Both the position numbers and the translations under genes were made by a program. Of a stretch of 64,000 nucleotides of DNA, positions 49,886 through 58,224 are shown in pieces. The stretch comes from Halovivax cerinus (GTDB lineage Archaea; Halobacteriota; Halobacteria; Halobacteriales; Natrialbaceae). Below the pieces are notes generated by a model that made no database searches, was not told the origin of the DNA, and saw only the letters and a list, made by a program, of their open reading frames with translations. The DNA is taken from positions 2,480,001 to 2,544,000 of the forward strand of contig NZ_CP101824.1 in assembly GCF_024498195.1 (NCBI RefSeq). The letters are read 5' to 3'. Every line of letters starts with the position of its first letter. Position 1 is the stretch's first letter.

Positions 49886-52800
49886 ATGACTGATGCCGAC
49901 GGATTTGGTGATATTCTTCGCGGAATCGGCAACCGTATTGCCGAGGACATGAGTGAAAAAGATGTTGAAAATGCATTTCTTAATGAAGGGTTCTACGCCG
50001 CACTTGGTTACCAGGGGGCTGGTCACGACCTCCGTAGCGAGTGGTCCCTCTCTGATAACCGCCGTCCGGACTATGTGACCCTTGATGCCAACGAATCCGT
50101 CACCGCCGTATATGAGTTCAAAACTTCCGGACGAGACCTTTCCCCTCATACAGACCAACTCTTCCACTACGTTGAGGCACTCAAGGCCGATTACGGCGTC
50201 TTAACTAACGGCGAGGAACTTCGGCTATACCGGCGAGAGAGTGAGGACGCCCTTCTTGCTGTTTCCCTCTCTGAAGTGGACGATGCTAAAGCCCGAGACC
50301 TAAAGGGAGCACTTAGCAATCCCGAATGGGATATTACCAATCCTGAAAGCGTCAATGACTTTTTAGAACGGCTTGACCCGGTCCCACTCGATAGCGAACT
50401 CGGACAAGAACACTTCTTCGACACTTTCCGATTGGAGGAGGGAAGCCCATTTGCCGACCTCGTAACCGCCCAAATGGACCTCCTTCACGAGCTTCGGGAC
50501 GAACGGGAAGCCAAGTTCGTCAAGGGGGCTTACGACTTCTGGGAAGCCAGTTACGCCAGCGAACCCGATGAAGTACCAGATTCGTGGGAGCCATTCATCA
50601 ATGACAAACAATCTCTAATGGACTTCATGTTCTGCTTAGAGTCAGGGCACGCCCTTCTCGCCCGACTACTTCTCGCTAAGGCGACAGACGACCACGATTT
50701 CTTCCCCTCTGACGAAGGTCTAAGACAGTACGTTACAGGTCTTCAAGGATTCAGTGACGAAATCAATCTTGATGCTTACCCAGTCGCCGCAAATGGAATG
50801 ATGGAGGTCATGCAGGACCAGCTCGTTGAAAGTCTATTTGAGGACGACATTTTCATTTGGTGGCGGAGTGGGTATGAGGAACAGCTAAGCCGAATCCACG
50901 ACAATCCGGTAAATCAGTTTCGGGACGTAGCCGCTGGGCGTGACGATACCGTAGACGTAACTGAATCTGTCCAAGAGCTTCGTGCAACCCGTGAGCGTTT
51001 CAGCCGAGCAGTTGCCCACACATTCTTTTCTGTACTCAAATTCGATTTCTCCGCAGTCGAAGGCGACCCACTTGGCGACCTCTATCAGCGATACTTTGAC
51101 CCGGAGACCCGGAAAGCACTTGGAGAGTTTTACACTCCTCAACCAGTCATCGAGTACATCATGGACGGAGTGGGATACGATACGGGAGTCTCGAATGAAC
51201 GGCTTATTGACCCCTCCTGTGGGTCTGGTACCTTCCTTGTCGAGGCCGTTCGGCGCTACCTGGAAGACGTGCGGCGATTTGATGATGACCCTGATTGGGA
51301 ACAGCACTTGAAACGCCTCTGTTCCCGCCCTCATATAGTCGGTCTCGACATACATCCCTTCGCTGTATTAATGGCTCAAATTAGGTTCATGACTGAGATT
51401 CTTCCCGAATATCGAGAAGCTAAACGGAATAATCCAGAGTTTACGATTCGCCGTCTTCCGATATTCCGCACAGATACACTACGTAACGAGCGAGAGAGCA
51501 CTGGTCAGGATATTGGCGAGTCAGGACAGCGCCAGATGACGTTCGACTCACTAACTGAAGATAATCAAGACGTGTTGATTCCGGTCCCCCTTCCGGTCGA
51601 AGCCAAAGAACACGAGGAAACCGAGGGTAACACGGATTTTCTGGTTCGGCGGGTTCGGATGCCGCTGTTCGACACAATTCAGTTAGAAACGGGCGTGAGC
51701 AATTTCGGGGAATACTTCGCGGCCTTACAGGGCGTTCTTGACGTAGTAAAGTGGCATATGAGTGAGGGATTGTGGGAATATGGCGGTGGCCTTGAGCAAG
51801 CCATTCACAGGTACACCATACGAGAATATGAGGGCGTTGGTGAATTCTTCGCGCCCTATGTTGACGATATTCTGGAGACGGTTCGTTATCTTAAAGAAGA
51901 ACACAACGATGGGCGGCTATTCAAGATGTTCGAGGACAGCGTCCTTGCGCTCGTGGTTAAGAACTATATGGACTATGAGTATGTCGTTGGAAATCCCCCT
52001 TATGTAAATATCAAACACATCCCAGATGCAAGTCAGGAGTACTATCGTAGTCTCTATGATTCCGCATATGGAAGATTTGACCTTTACGTGCTATTTATTG
52101 AAAGGGGATTGAATCTCCTCGCGGAAGATGGAGTATTAGGATATATTACGTCGAATAAGTTTGCCCGCTCAAAGTACGGGCAAGAGATAAGGAGATTAAT
52201 CACTTCAGAATATTCCCTTGCTAAATATATCGACTTTGGCGATACTGGGGTGTTTGATGATGCTGTGAATTATCCTTGTATCTTCTTCATAGACCGGAAT
52301 AGAAGTCAGTCTCAGGTCCCATATGCGAAACTCCACAAACAAATAGAGAATCCACTTGAAACAGTTGAAGACTACTTTGGACAGGATGTTCTCACAGAAT
52401 CATTGGAAGTCTCGGACTTTCCGACAGAAGATTTGAACGAAGAAATTTGGGCGTTCACGCCGAAACCTGCACGCGCATTGGTTGAGAAGCTTGATAGGAT
52501 TGCTGAAACAACCGTAGAAGAAGCCTGTCTGGGCATTCGAAGCGGTGTCGCATCAAACGCTGATGACGCATTTATTGTAACACCCGAGTATGCTGAAGAA
52601 CGTGACTTGGAGGATGACTTACTCTACCCAATTATCAAGGGTAAGTATACTCGACGCTGGCAAGTTGAATGGGATGGAGAATTGGCAATCTATCCTTACA
52701 ATGACAATGAAGAATACATTGGTGTATCAGAATATCCGAACATTAAAGCTCATTTGGAGAGATACAAAGGTCAACTAAAAGACCGGTACTGTGTAGAAAC

Positions 52801-53602
52801 TGGTGGAAAGGATATTTATGAATATGATGGTCCACGTCCCAAATCCGTATTCGAGGGTGATTTCAAAATAGCCGTGCCAGATATGGCGACGGAAAATCAC
52901 TTCTCGCATACAAACACATACGATTGTTTCAAGAATACTGACTACGTTCTCACCTTCTCAATTGAGCAACCGTATACAGAAAATGAGATTCTCGGTCTCC
53001 TGAATAGCTCGGTCGCAGAATTCACAATAAAACAGGAAAGTCCCTTCTTAAATGACAGGTACTATCGGTATAAGACACAATATATCGAATCTGTTCCACT
53101 TCCGGAACCAAGTTCAGAAATCGACGAAGTCGTCGAACAGATATTGAATCTGGAATCGCTCGACCGGACCGTTAGCAATTTCCCTGATTCATACATTGGT
53201 TCTGTCCCAGGTGAAGTGGAGTATATCACTTACGAATGGCAAACTCAGCGTCGTCCGGTGGAGGCAACTATTCAGAAGCGAACTGACGGGTTGTACGCAA
53301 TTAAAGCAGGTAGAACAGATGCTATTACCGCGCCTCAAATTGACAGCGAGGAACGGGCAAAATACGTCTATGAGGCAGTCAACGGGTTAGACGTTGAGAG
53401 CGGGGAGGAGGTTTCGATACCAATACCGCGCCGTACCGAGGACGTGATAGCACTTCTCGCTGAGTTAGAGGAAGATGATGAGACCCTGCAGGAATCCAAT
53501 ATTGATGAACTTGAGGCGGAAATAGACCACTTAGTATACGACTTGTTTGACCTTTCTGAGGATGAGCGTGAAATCATCGAAAATTATCTACAGATTTTCT
53601 GA
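49886..53602 (+). CDS. Single-polypeptide restriction-methylation enzyme (type IIG/Eco57I-like)
   Basis: A 1238-aa enzyme predicted to both cut DNA and methylate adenine. The N-terminal PD-(D/E)xK-like nuclease has D62, E77 and K79 (PDYVTLDANE... YEFKTSGRD). A helical connector leads to the N6-adenine MTase with the pre-motif LGEFYTPQPVIEYIM, motif I DPSCGSGTF (442-450) and catalytic NPPY (703-706). A long C-terminal region contains the target-recognition part (repeats around 900-1120). No separate S, R or BREX/DISARM genes are present, so it appears self-contained. Base composition is much lower in GC than flanking genes. Confidence 0.88.
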   Translation: MTDADGFGDILRGIGNRIAEDMSEKDVENAFLNEGFYAALGYQGAGHDLRSEWSLSDNRRPDYVTLDANESVTAVYEFKTSGRDLSPHTDQLFHYVEALKADYGVLTNGEELRLYRRESEDALLAVSLSEVDDAKARDLKGALSNPEWDITNPESVNDFLERLDPVPLDSELGQEHFFDTFRLEEGSPFADLVTAQMDLLHELRDEREAKFVKGAYDFWEASYASEPDEVPDSWEPFINDKQSLMDFMFCLESGHALLARLLLAKATDDHDFFPSDEGLRQYVTGLQGFSDEINLDAYPVAANGMMEVMQDQLVESLFEDDIFIWWRSGYEEQLSRIHDNPVNQFRDVAAGRDDTVDVTESVQELRATRERFSRAVAHTFFSVLKFDFSAVEGDPLGDLYQRYFDPETRKALGEFYTPQPVIEYIMDGVGYDTGVSNERLIDPSCGSGTFLVEAVRRYLEDVRRFDDDPDWEQHLKRLCSRPHIVGLDIHPFAVLMAQIRFMTEILPEYREAKRNNPEFTIRRLPIFRTDTLRNERESTGQDIGESGQRQMTFDSLTEDNQDVLIPVPLPVEAKEHEETEGNTDFLVRRVRMPLFDTIQLETGVSNFGEYFAALQGVLDVVKWHMSEGLWEYGGGLEQAIHRYTIREYEGVGEFFAPYVDDILETVRYLKEEHNDGRLFKMFEDSVLALVVKNYMDYEYVVGNPPYVNIKHIPDASQEYYRSLYDSAYGRFDLYVLFIERGLNLLAEDGVLGYITSNKFARSKYGQEIRRLITSEYSLAKYIDFGDTGVFDDAVNYPCIFFIDRNRSQSQVPYAKLHKQIENPLETVEDYFGQDVLTESLEVSDFPTEDLNEEIWAFTPKPARALVEKLDRIAETTVEEACLGIRSGVASNADDAFIVTPEYAEERDLEDDLLYPIIKGKYTRRWQVEWDGELAIYPYNDNEEYIGVSEYPNIKAHLERYKGQLKDRYCVETGGKDIYEYDGPRPKSVFEGDFKIAVPDMATENHFSHTNTYDCFKNTDYVLTFSIEQPYTENEILGLLNSSVAEFTIKQESPFLNDRYYRYKTQYIESVPLPEPSSEIDEVVEQILNLESLDRTVSNFPDSYIGSVPGEVEYITYEWQTQRRPVEATIQKRTDGLYAIKAGRTDAITAPQIDSEERAKYVYEAVNGLDVESGEEVSIPIPRRTEDVIALLAELEEDDETLQESNIDELEAEIDHLVYDLFDLSEDEREIIENYLQIF

Positions 53603-53634
53603 ATTATGCGAGATGGAAAGCGTCTGTCTGCAGG

Positions 53635-53937
53635 TCATTCATCAATCAGCGACACCGAACCCACGTCAGAATGATATTGCACGTTTTCTCGGACGTACTC
53701 CAAGTGATTTTTCGGGTTCCTCTCGTGGAAGGCAAATCGTTCATGGGGTAACGTTACTCCATCCACAGTTACAGACTCGCCCGGCAACTGCTCGACTCCG
53801 TCCGCCTTGACCGAGAGTGAATGACGGAGGCCGTCCCAGCCGGCGTCTGGATGGGTAATCTCGAACTCGTAGGGGTCCGCAGTCACCTTCGCAATTTCCG
53901 CACCATCGGAATCATACAGCCGAAGGGCCAGAGGCAC
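53635..53937 (-). CDS. Small protein convergent with the R-M gene
   Basis: A 100-aa frame starting MPLALRLYDSDGAEIAKVTA, with acidic and regular content (YEFEITHPDAGWDGLRHSL, GVEQLPGESVTVDGVTLP). It reads like a genuine haloarchaeal beta-rich protein, unlike the other frames nearby. Convergent with the R-M gene. No family is recognised and the start is not certain. Confidence 0.5.
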   Translation of the reverse strand: MPLALRLYDSDGAEIAKVTADPYEFEITHPDAGWDGLRHSLSVKADGVEQLPGESVTVDGVTLPHERFAFHERNPKNHLEYVRENVQYHSDVGSVSLIDE

Positions 53938-54301
53938 ACGCTCCCTTCTGGCCGCTCTGAGATAACCCCGTCGCCCATTCGCACGCGGAAAACCTCCGGA
54001 ATTTTGCGAGCCGGGTTACGCTCTCACCGGTGACGGTCTGGAAGTGGTGTCAAAACCTACCCTTATTGGGAAGACTACATAGGCAAGAATGCTGGCTCGC
54101 CCTTCTCGCCGCAAACGAACTCCTTTTTCAAAACCGCAAGCGGTCAGGGCCACGTCTCCCTGAACGAATCAAATGTTTCCGGCAAACCGGGGTGGTGAGA
54201 CCGAATCAAATGCCCTTCGAAAGCGGGTGCTTGAGAGGAATGTTGAAGTATGAGCGCCTCTAACGGTCAAATACGTTCACAAGGGAGGCGAAGCCGACCT
54301 T
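53938..54301. other. Right end of the element, no recognised gene
   Basis: About 365 nt between the last small gene and the tRNA repeat. Short ORFs present here lack family features and the arginine/leucine content of coding sequence. It presumably includes the right-end integrase binding sites. Confidence 0.45.
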
Positions 54302-54330
54302 AAGCCGGTGGAGGGATTTGAACCCTCGAC
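54302..54330 (+). repeat. attR: 29-bp direct repeat within tRNA-Thr
   Basis: Identical to 43034-43062. Bases 54304-54330 belong to the tRNA gene (acceptor 3' strand and T-arm, complement). The tRNA is therefore regenerated after insertion. Confidence 0.88.
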
Positions 54331-54376
54331 CTAATCCTTACGAAGGATTCGCTCTGCCAGTCTGAGCTACACCGGC
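54304..54376 (-). tRNA. tRNA-Thr(CGT)
   Basis: Reading the minus strand, acceptor GCCGGTG pairs with CACCGGC. The D stem is GCTC/GAGC, the anticodon stem AATCC/GGATT with loop TTCGTAA (anticodon CGT, reads ACG), and the T stem GAGGG/CCCTC with loop TTCAAAT. All arms fold in 73 nt; CCA is not encoded. Its 3' half is the attachment site of the integrated element, and the full gene is kept on the right side. Confidence 0.95.
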
Positions 54377-54482
54377 GCGTGCGGTCCGCCCGCGGACACG
54401 TCGAGTGTGTCCCGGGTGGTCCGCGTTCACTCTTTGGTAGGGCCGATGCCAGCCATAAGGATTGCGAATCGACGCGGCGACG

Positions 54483-55505
54483 TCACCGGGTGAGGCGAAC
54501 GTCGAGACAGACGTTGAGCTCGTGGGGTGCGTAGGATCTGACCTCGCGGCGGGTCTCGACGGCGACGTCGTACTCGGGTTCGGCGGCGGCGCGGATCGCA
54601 CGCTCGCCGGGTCCGAACGGGTCGTCCTCGTGCTGGATGTCGTAGTAGTGGATCGTGCAGTCGTCGCCCGCGACGGCGACGGCGGTGTCGAGGAACTCGT
54701 CCGCGCTGTGGGGCAGGTTCATCACGATCCGGTCGGCCCAGTCGGCGTACTCGCCGGCGACCTCGCGCACGTCGTCGTCGACCGCGGTCACCCGCTCCGT
54801 TACGTCGTTGCGCTCGGCGTTCTCCTGGAGGTACTCGATTGCGCGCGGGTTGACGTCGACGCCGACGACCTCCGCGCCGCGGGCGGCCATCGGGATCACG
54901 TACGGGCCCACGCCGGCGAACATGTCGAAGACGCGCTCGCCCGCCGCGACCTGCTCGGCCACGCGGTGGCGTTCGGTCGCGAGGCGGGGCGAGAAGTACA
55001 CCGTGTCGATGTCCAGCGCGAACGCGTGGTCGTACTCGCGGTGGACGACCTCGGTACTCGGCGTGTCGTCGCTTCTCACGCTCTCGCCGGTCGGGTCGTT
55101 CGACTCGGCGAGCACCGTCCAGTCGCGCACGCGCGTTTGACCTTTCACTTTCGAGGCCTTGTTCAGCACGACGTCGACCGGCAGGTCGGAGGCGACGATG
55201 GCGTCGGCGATCTCGCGTGCCCGGTCGGCGTCGTCCTCGTCCAGAATGACCGCCCGCCCGAGTCGTTCGTAGGAGGGTTCGAACCCCAGCAGGTCGGCGG
55301 GCGTCGTCTGCGTCTCACGTTCGGGCGCCTCGCGGTTGACCACCCGGAGGTCCTCCGGGACCGCCGTCGTGTCCGCGACAGGAATGTACAGCCAGCTGTC
55401 CTCGTGGGTGATCTGAAACGCGTCCGCCACGAGGTCGTCCTTGGCGAGTCGCCGGCGCGTTGCCTCGCCCTCCTCGCGTCGCACCCGGACGCACGGCACT
55501 TCCAT
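54483..55505 (-). CDS. trm5: tRNA (guanine-37-N1)-methyltransferase Trm5
   Basis: A 340-aa class I SAM enzyme that makes m1G37 (or the first step toward wyosine), guarding the reading frame. The N-terminal domain (1-90) is followed by the middle domain (VDVVLNKASKVKGQTRVRDW) and the SAM fold: FDMFAGVGPYVIPMAARGAEVVGVD (quoted parts FAGVGPY and VVGVDVNPRA), and the catalytic MNLPHSADEFLD motif. Typical length and motifs. ATG at 55505 (MEVPCVRV); an ATG at 55511 would add two residues. Confidence 0.92.
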   Translation of the reverse strand: MEVPCVRVRREEGEATRRRLAKDDLVADAFQITHEDSWLYIPVADTTAVPEDLRVVNREAPERETQTTPADLLGFEPSYERLGRAVILDEDDADRAREIADAIVASDLPVDVVLNKASKVKGQTRVRDWTVLAESNDPTGESVRSDDTPSTEVVHREYDHAFALDIDTVYFSPRLATERHRVAEQVAAGERVFDMFAGVGPYVIPMAARGAEVVGVDVNPRAIEYLQENAERNDVTERVTAVDDDVREVAGEYADWADRIVMNLPHSADEFLDTAVAVAGDDCTIHYYDIQHEDDPFGPGERAIRAAAEPEYDVAVETRREVRSYAPHELNVCLDVRLTR

Positions 55506-55673
55506 GCACATCCCTCGCGTGCGGGCGTCCCTAACGGTATCGCTTCGGCCGGTAGCGATGTGTGTGTCGGTATCACCCCGACCGAAGCCGGCCCAGCAGG
55601 TCCGATCGACCGGGCCGGGCCCGCGTTGACGGGAGTCACGGGAGTTTTACCGCGTCGAACGAAACCCGTTCCC

Positions 55674-56114
55674 ATGACCGACGGGACGCACCTGACGACG
55701 GTCGAGACCGTCAAGGAGGCGGGATCGTGGCTATTCACAGTCCGCGACGCCTACGGCGAACTCGACGAGGTCATCCTGGTCCCCTGCGAGGACGGTGTCG
55801 AGGGCTGGATCAACCGCTGTCCGCACGAGGCCCAGCGCCTGGACGTCGGCCGCGGCGCGGCGATGCGAAACGGGGAGATCGTCTGCCCGCGCCACGGCTC
55901 GACGTTCGACTCCTGTGCGGGCGACTGCGACAACGGCGAGGCCGCGGGGACGCGGCTCGTTCCGGTCGAGACCACCGTCGACGACGGCGACGTCTACCTC
56001 TCGGACCGAAGCGTCACGGTCGCCAACGAGGGTGGGATCGCGGACGCGGACACCTCGCCCGCGGACGACGTCGACGACGACCTGCCATCGTCGACCTCCC
56101 ACATCGGCTTTTGA
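55674..56114 (+). CDS. Rieske [2Fe-2S] protein
   Basis: A 146-aa single Rieske domain. Cluster ligands are C49 and H51 (CPHEAQRL) and C71 and H74 (CPRHGSTF). The sequence fits the ferredoxin-like soluble type, without a transmembrane helix. The C-terminal tail (about 112-146) is acidic. It may feed electrons to an oxygenase or act in a redox relay; no partner oxygenase is near. ATG at 55674. Confidence 0.87.
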   Translation: MTDGTHLTTVETVKEAGSWLFTVRDAYGELDEVILVPCEDGVEGWINRCPHEAQRLDVGRGAAMRNGEIVCPRHGSTFDSCAGDCDNGEAAGTRLVPVETTVDDGDVYLSDRSVTVANEGGIADADTSPADDVDDDLPSSTSHIGF

Positions 56115-56353
56115 ACTCGTTGAAGTCGGCTGGTGTCGGTTCCCTGGCCGGCTGTGGAAGTCTCGCCAGCCGCAAGTGCTGACTCCGACAGCGGCCAGGC
56201 GCTCCGGAGGGGGCGATATTTCATGTTGGACGAGTGGGTGGTTTGGCGCTCGTACTCGCGTTACCACCATGGGTCCAGGACGCTCGGCGAATCGGGGCTC
56301 CGTTGCACACGCCACGGAGCCCATTAGGGGGTCCGCCGGTGGAGTGACCGACG

Positions 56354-56707
56354 ATGGCAGTACAAGAGATAAAACACGTCGCCGACGATGAGCGAATGGA
56401 ACGGTGCATCGACAGTTGCTCGGAAGCGTCCCAGGCATGCGAGTGGTGCGCCGACGAGTGCATCGGGATGGGCGAGGAGATGGCCCGCTGCATCCGCCTG
56501 TGTCGAGACGTCGCCGACCTGACGTCGATGAACGCGCGGTTCGTGTCGCGAAACTCCGGGTACAGCGTCGACCTCTCGGAGCTCGTCATCGCTGCCGCCG
56601 AAGAGTGCGCGGACGAGTGCGAGCGTCACGACCACGAACACTGTCAGGTCTGTGCTGACACACTCCGGACCTGCGCCGACGCCTGCCGCGACATGGTGTC
56701 GGCGTAG
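56354..56707 (+). CDS. Cys-rich four-helix-bundle protein (DUF326, copper-binding type)
   Basis: A 117-aa protein with 13 cysteines spaced along amphipathic helices (CIDSCSEASQACEWCADEC; CIRLCRDVADL; CADECERHDHEHC; CADTLRTCADAC) as in the DUF326/Csp-like bundles that store or buffer copper(I). A His-rich turn HDHEH may add a ligand. Soluble; no signal peptide. Confidence 0.82.
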   Translation: MAVQEIKHVADDERMERCIDSCSEASQACEWCADECIGMGEEMARCIRLCRDVADLTSMNARFVSRNSGYSVDLSELVIAAAEECADECERHDHEHCQVCADTLRTCADACRDMVSA

Positions 56708-56855
56708 TCGAACGCCGACCACGGGTCGTATTTTCGCGCCCGCCGATCGCGACTGTCGACGCAGTGGCGGCCGAGCGTCTCTCGACGCGCAGCGTACACC
56801 GGACACCGCTCTCGAAATCGACAGGTATTCCACACACTTCGAACAGTCCACTCAC

Positions 56856-57251
56856 ATGTCCCAGGAGCGCCAGCTGGTTTCGAGCGGCACGGAGTGGGAG
56901 GACGCGGTCGGCTATTCTCGGGCGGTTCGCGTCGGGGATACCGTCCACGTCTCGGGGACCACCGCGACGGACGAGGACGGCGACGTGGTCGGCGTGGACG
57001 ACCCGCGCGAGCAGACGCGATACGCGCTCGAACTCGCTGTCGGAGCGCTCCGCGAGGCGAACGCGTCGGTCGACGACGTGGTCAGGACGCGGCTGTACGT
57101 CACCGACGTCGACGACTGGCCGGAGATCGGCGCCGCACACGCCGACGTCTTCGACGAGGTTCGCCCGGCGGCGACGATGGTGCAGGTCGAGCGTCTGATC
57201 GACCCCGAGCACCTCGTGGAGGTCGAACTCGAGGCGATCTGCGAGGGCTGA
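56856..57251 (+). CDS. ridA: RidA family deaminase
   Basis: A 131-aa protein of the YjgF/YER057c/UK114 fold, which hydrolyses reactive enamine/imine intermediates. Landmarks: VGYSRAVRVGDTVHVSGTTA, LELAVGALREANASVDDVVRTRLYV, and the C-terminal RLIDPEHLVEVELEAIC. The arginine before LYVTD is in the active-site strand. ATG at 56856; no operon partner. Confidence 0.88.
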   Translation: MSQERQLVSSGTEWEDAVGYSRAVRVGDTVHVSGTTATDEDGDVVGVDDPREQTRYALELAVGALREANASVDDVVRTRLYVTDVDDWPEIGAAHADVFDEVRPAATMVQVERLIDPEHLVEVELEAICEG

Positions 57252-57336
57252 GACGGGCGGGGTGTGGGATGAACTGACAACCTGGACAGCGGCGACGGAT
57301 CCGTTCGCCTAAGACGCTTCGCGGCCACGGTCGGGT

Positions 57337-58110
57337 ATGCTCACATTCGTCGGCCTCGGCCTCTACGACGAGCGCTCGATCACCGTCGAGGGACGCGAGG
57401 CGATCCGCGGCGCCGACCGTGTCTTCCTCGAACGGTACACCAGCGAACTGATCGGGACGACCGTCGCGGACCTCGCCGATCACCACGATGTCGAGATCGA
57501 GGTCCGCGACCGCGCAGGTGTCGAGCAGGACCCGGCGCCCATCCTCGACGCGGCCGCCACCGGCGACGCAGTCTTCTGCACTCCCGGCGACACCATGATC
57601 GCGACGACGCACGTCGACCTTCGGCTGCGGGCGGCCGACCGCGGAATCGACACGCGAGTCGTCCACGGCGTGACCGCCCAGACCGCCGCGAGCGGGCTCA
57701 CCGGATTGCAGAACTACCGGTTCGGCCCCTCGACGACGCTCCCGTTCCCCTGGGCGCACGGGGCCGACGGCCTCCCGGCGAGCGTCACGAACACGATCGA
57801 CGACAACCGCGAGCGCGGCCTCCACACGCTGGTCTTCCTCGACATCAAGGCGGCGGAGGGCGAGTACATGTCCGCGGACGTCGCCGCCGAGCTCCTGTCG
57901 TCGACGTACCCGGATCTCGGCGCCGTGGTGGTCGCGCGCGCCGGCTCTCCCGATCCACTCGTCGAGGGCGGAGCGCTTCGCGACCTCGCCGAGCGCGACT
58001 TCGGCGAGCCGCTCCACCTGCTCGTGATCCCTGGCGAGTGTCACCTTCTCGAAGCCGACGCGCTGGAGACGCTCGCGGGCGTCCAGCGGGACGCGCTCGA
58101 CGTCGCCTGA
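57337..58110 (+). CDS. dphB: Diphthine synthase
   Basis: A 257-aa SAM-dependent methyltransferase of the precorrin-methylase fold that methylates EF2's modified histidine in diphthamide synthesis. Typical start MLTFVGLGLYDERSITVEG, then RVFLERYTSEL, the SAM loop CTPGDTMIATTHVDLRLRA, VHGVTAQTAASGLTGLQNYRFG, and GEYMSADVAAELL. Normal length and no missing motif. Confidence 0.94.
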   Translation: MLTFVGLGLYDERSITVEGREAIRGADRVFLERYTSELIGTTVADLADHHDVEIEVRDRAGVEQDPAPILDAAATGDAVFCTPGDTMIATTHVDLRLRAADRGIDTRVVHGVTAQTAASGLTGLQNYRFGPSTTLPFPWAHGADGLPASVTNTIDDNRERGLHTLVFLDIKAAEGEYMSADVAAELLSSTYPDLGAVVVARAGSPDPLVEGGALRDLAERDFGEPLHLLVIPGECHLLEADALETLAGVQRDALDVA

Positions 58111-58224
58111 AGATCGCATCCGACGCCGCCCGCTCCGATCCCCGGGGCCGGTGGCGAATCCGATTTCCGGTTACTTACCGGGGCCATCCAAATCTACTTT
58201 AATCGGGAATGGGAGTCACTGACA

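Larger units (their letters stand above)
43034..54301. mobile_element. Integrated element of about 11.3 kb at the tRNA-Thr(CGT) 3' end
   Basis: Bounded by 29-bp direct repeats (43034-43062; 54302-54330), of which the right copy is part of the intact tRNA-Thr. The integrase gene starts 72 nt inside the left repeat, the standard layout for tRNA-targeting integrases. Inside, GC is clearly lower and genes differ in style from the flanks, especially 45.2-54.2 kb. Contents: integrase, integrase fragment, several DNA-binding proteins, SWIM protein, membrane proteins, MBL hydrolase and a large R-M enzyme. No replication, relaxase or capsid gene is seen, so it may depend on a helper for transfer. Confidence 0.85.

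Noticed and set aside
54030-54263. 77-codon frame near the element's right end
   Set aside because: Cys/Leu/Arg composition unlike haloarchaeal proteins and no conserved motif.
43134-54301. Provirus with capsid or packaging genes
   Set aside because: No terminase, portal, capsid, or replication protein can be recognised among the genes; the label integrated element is safer.
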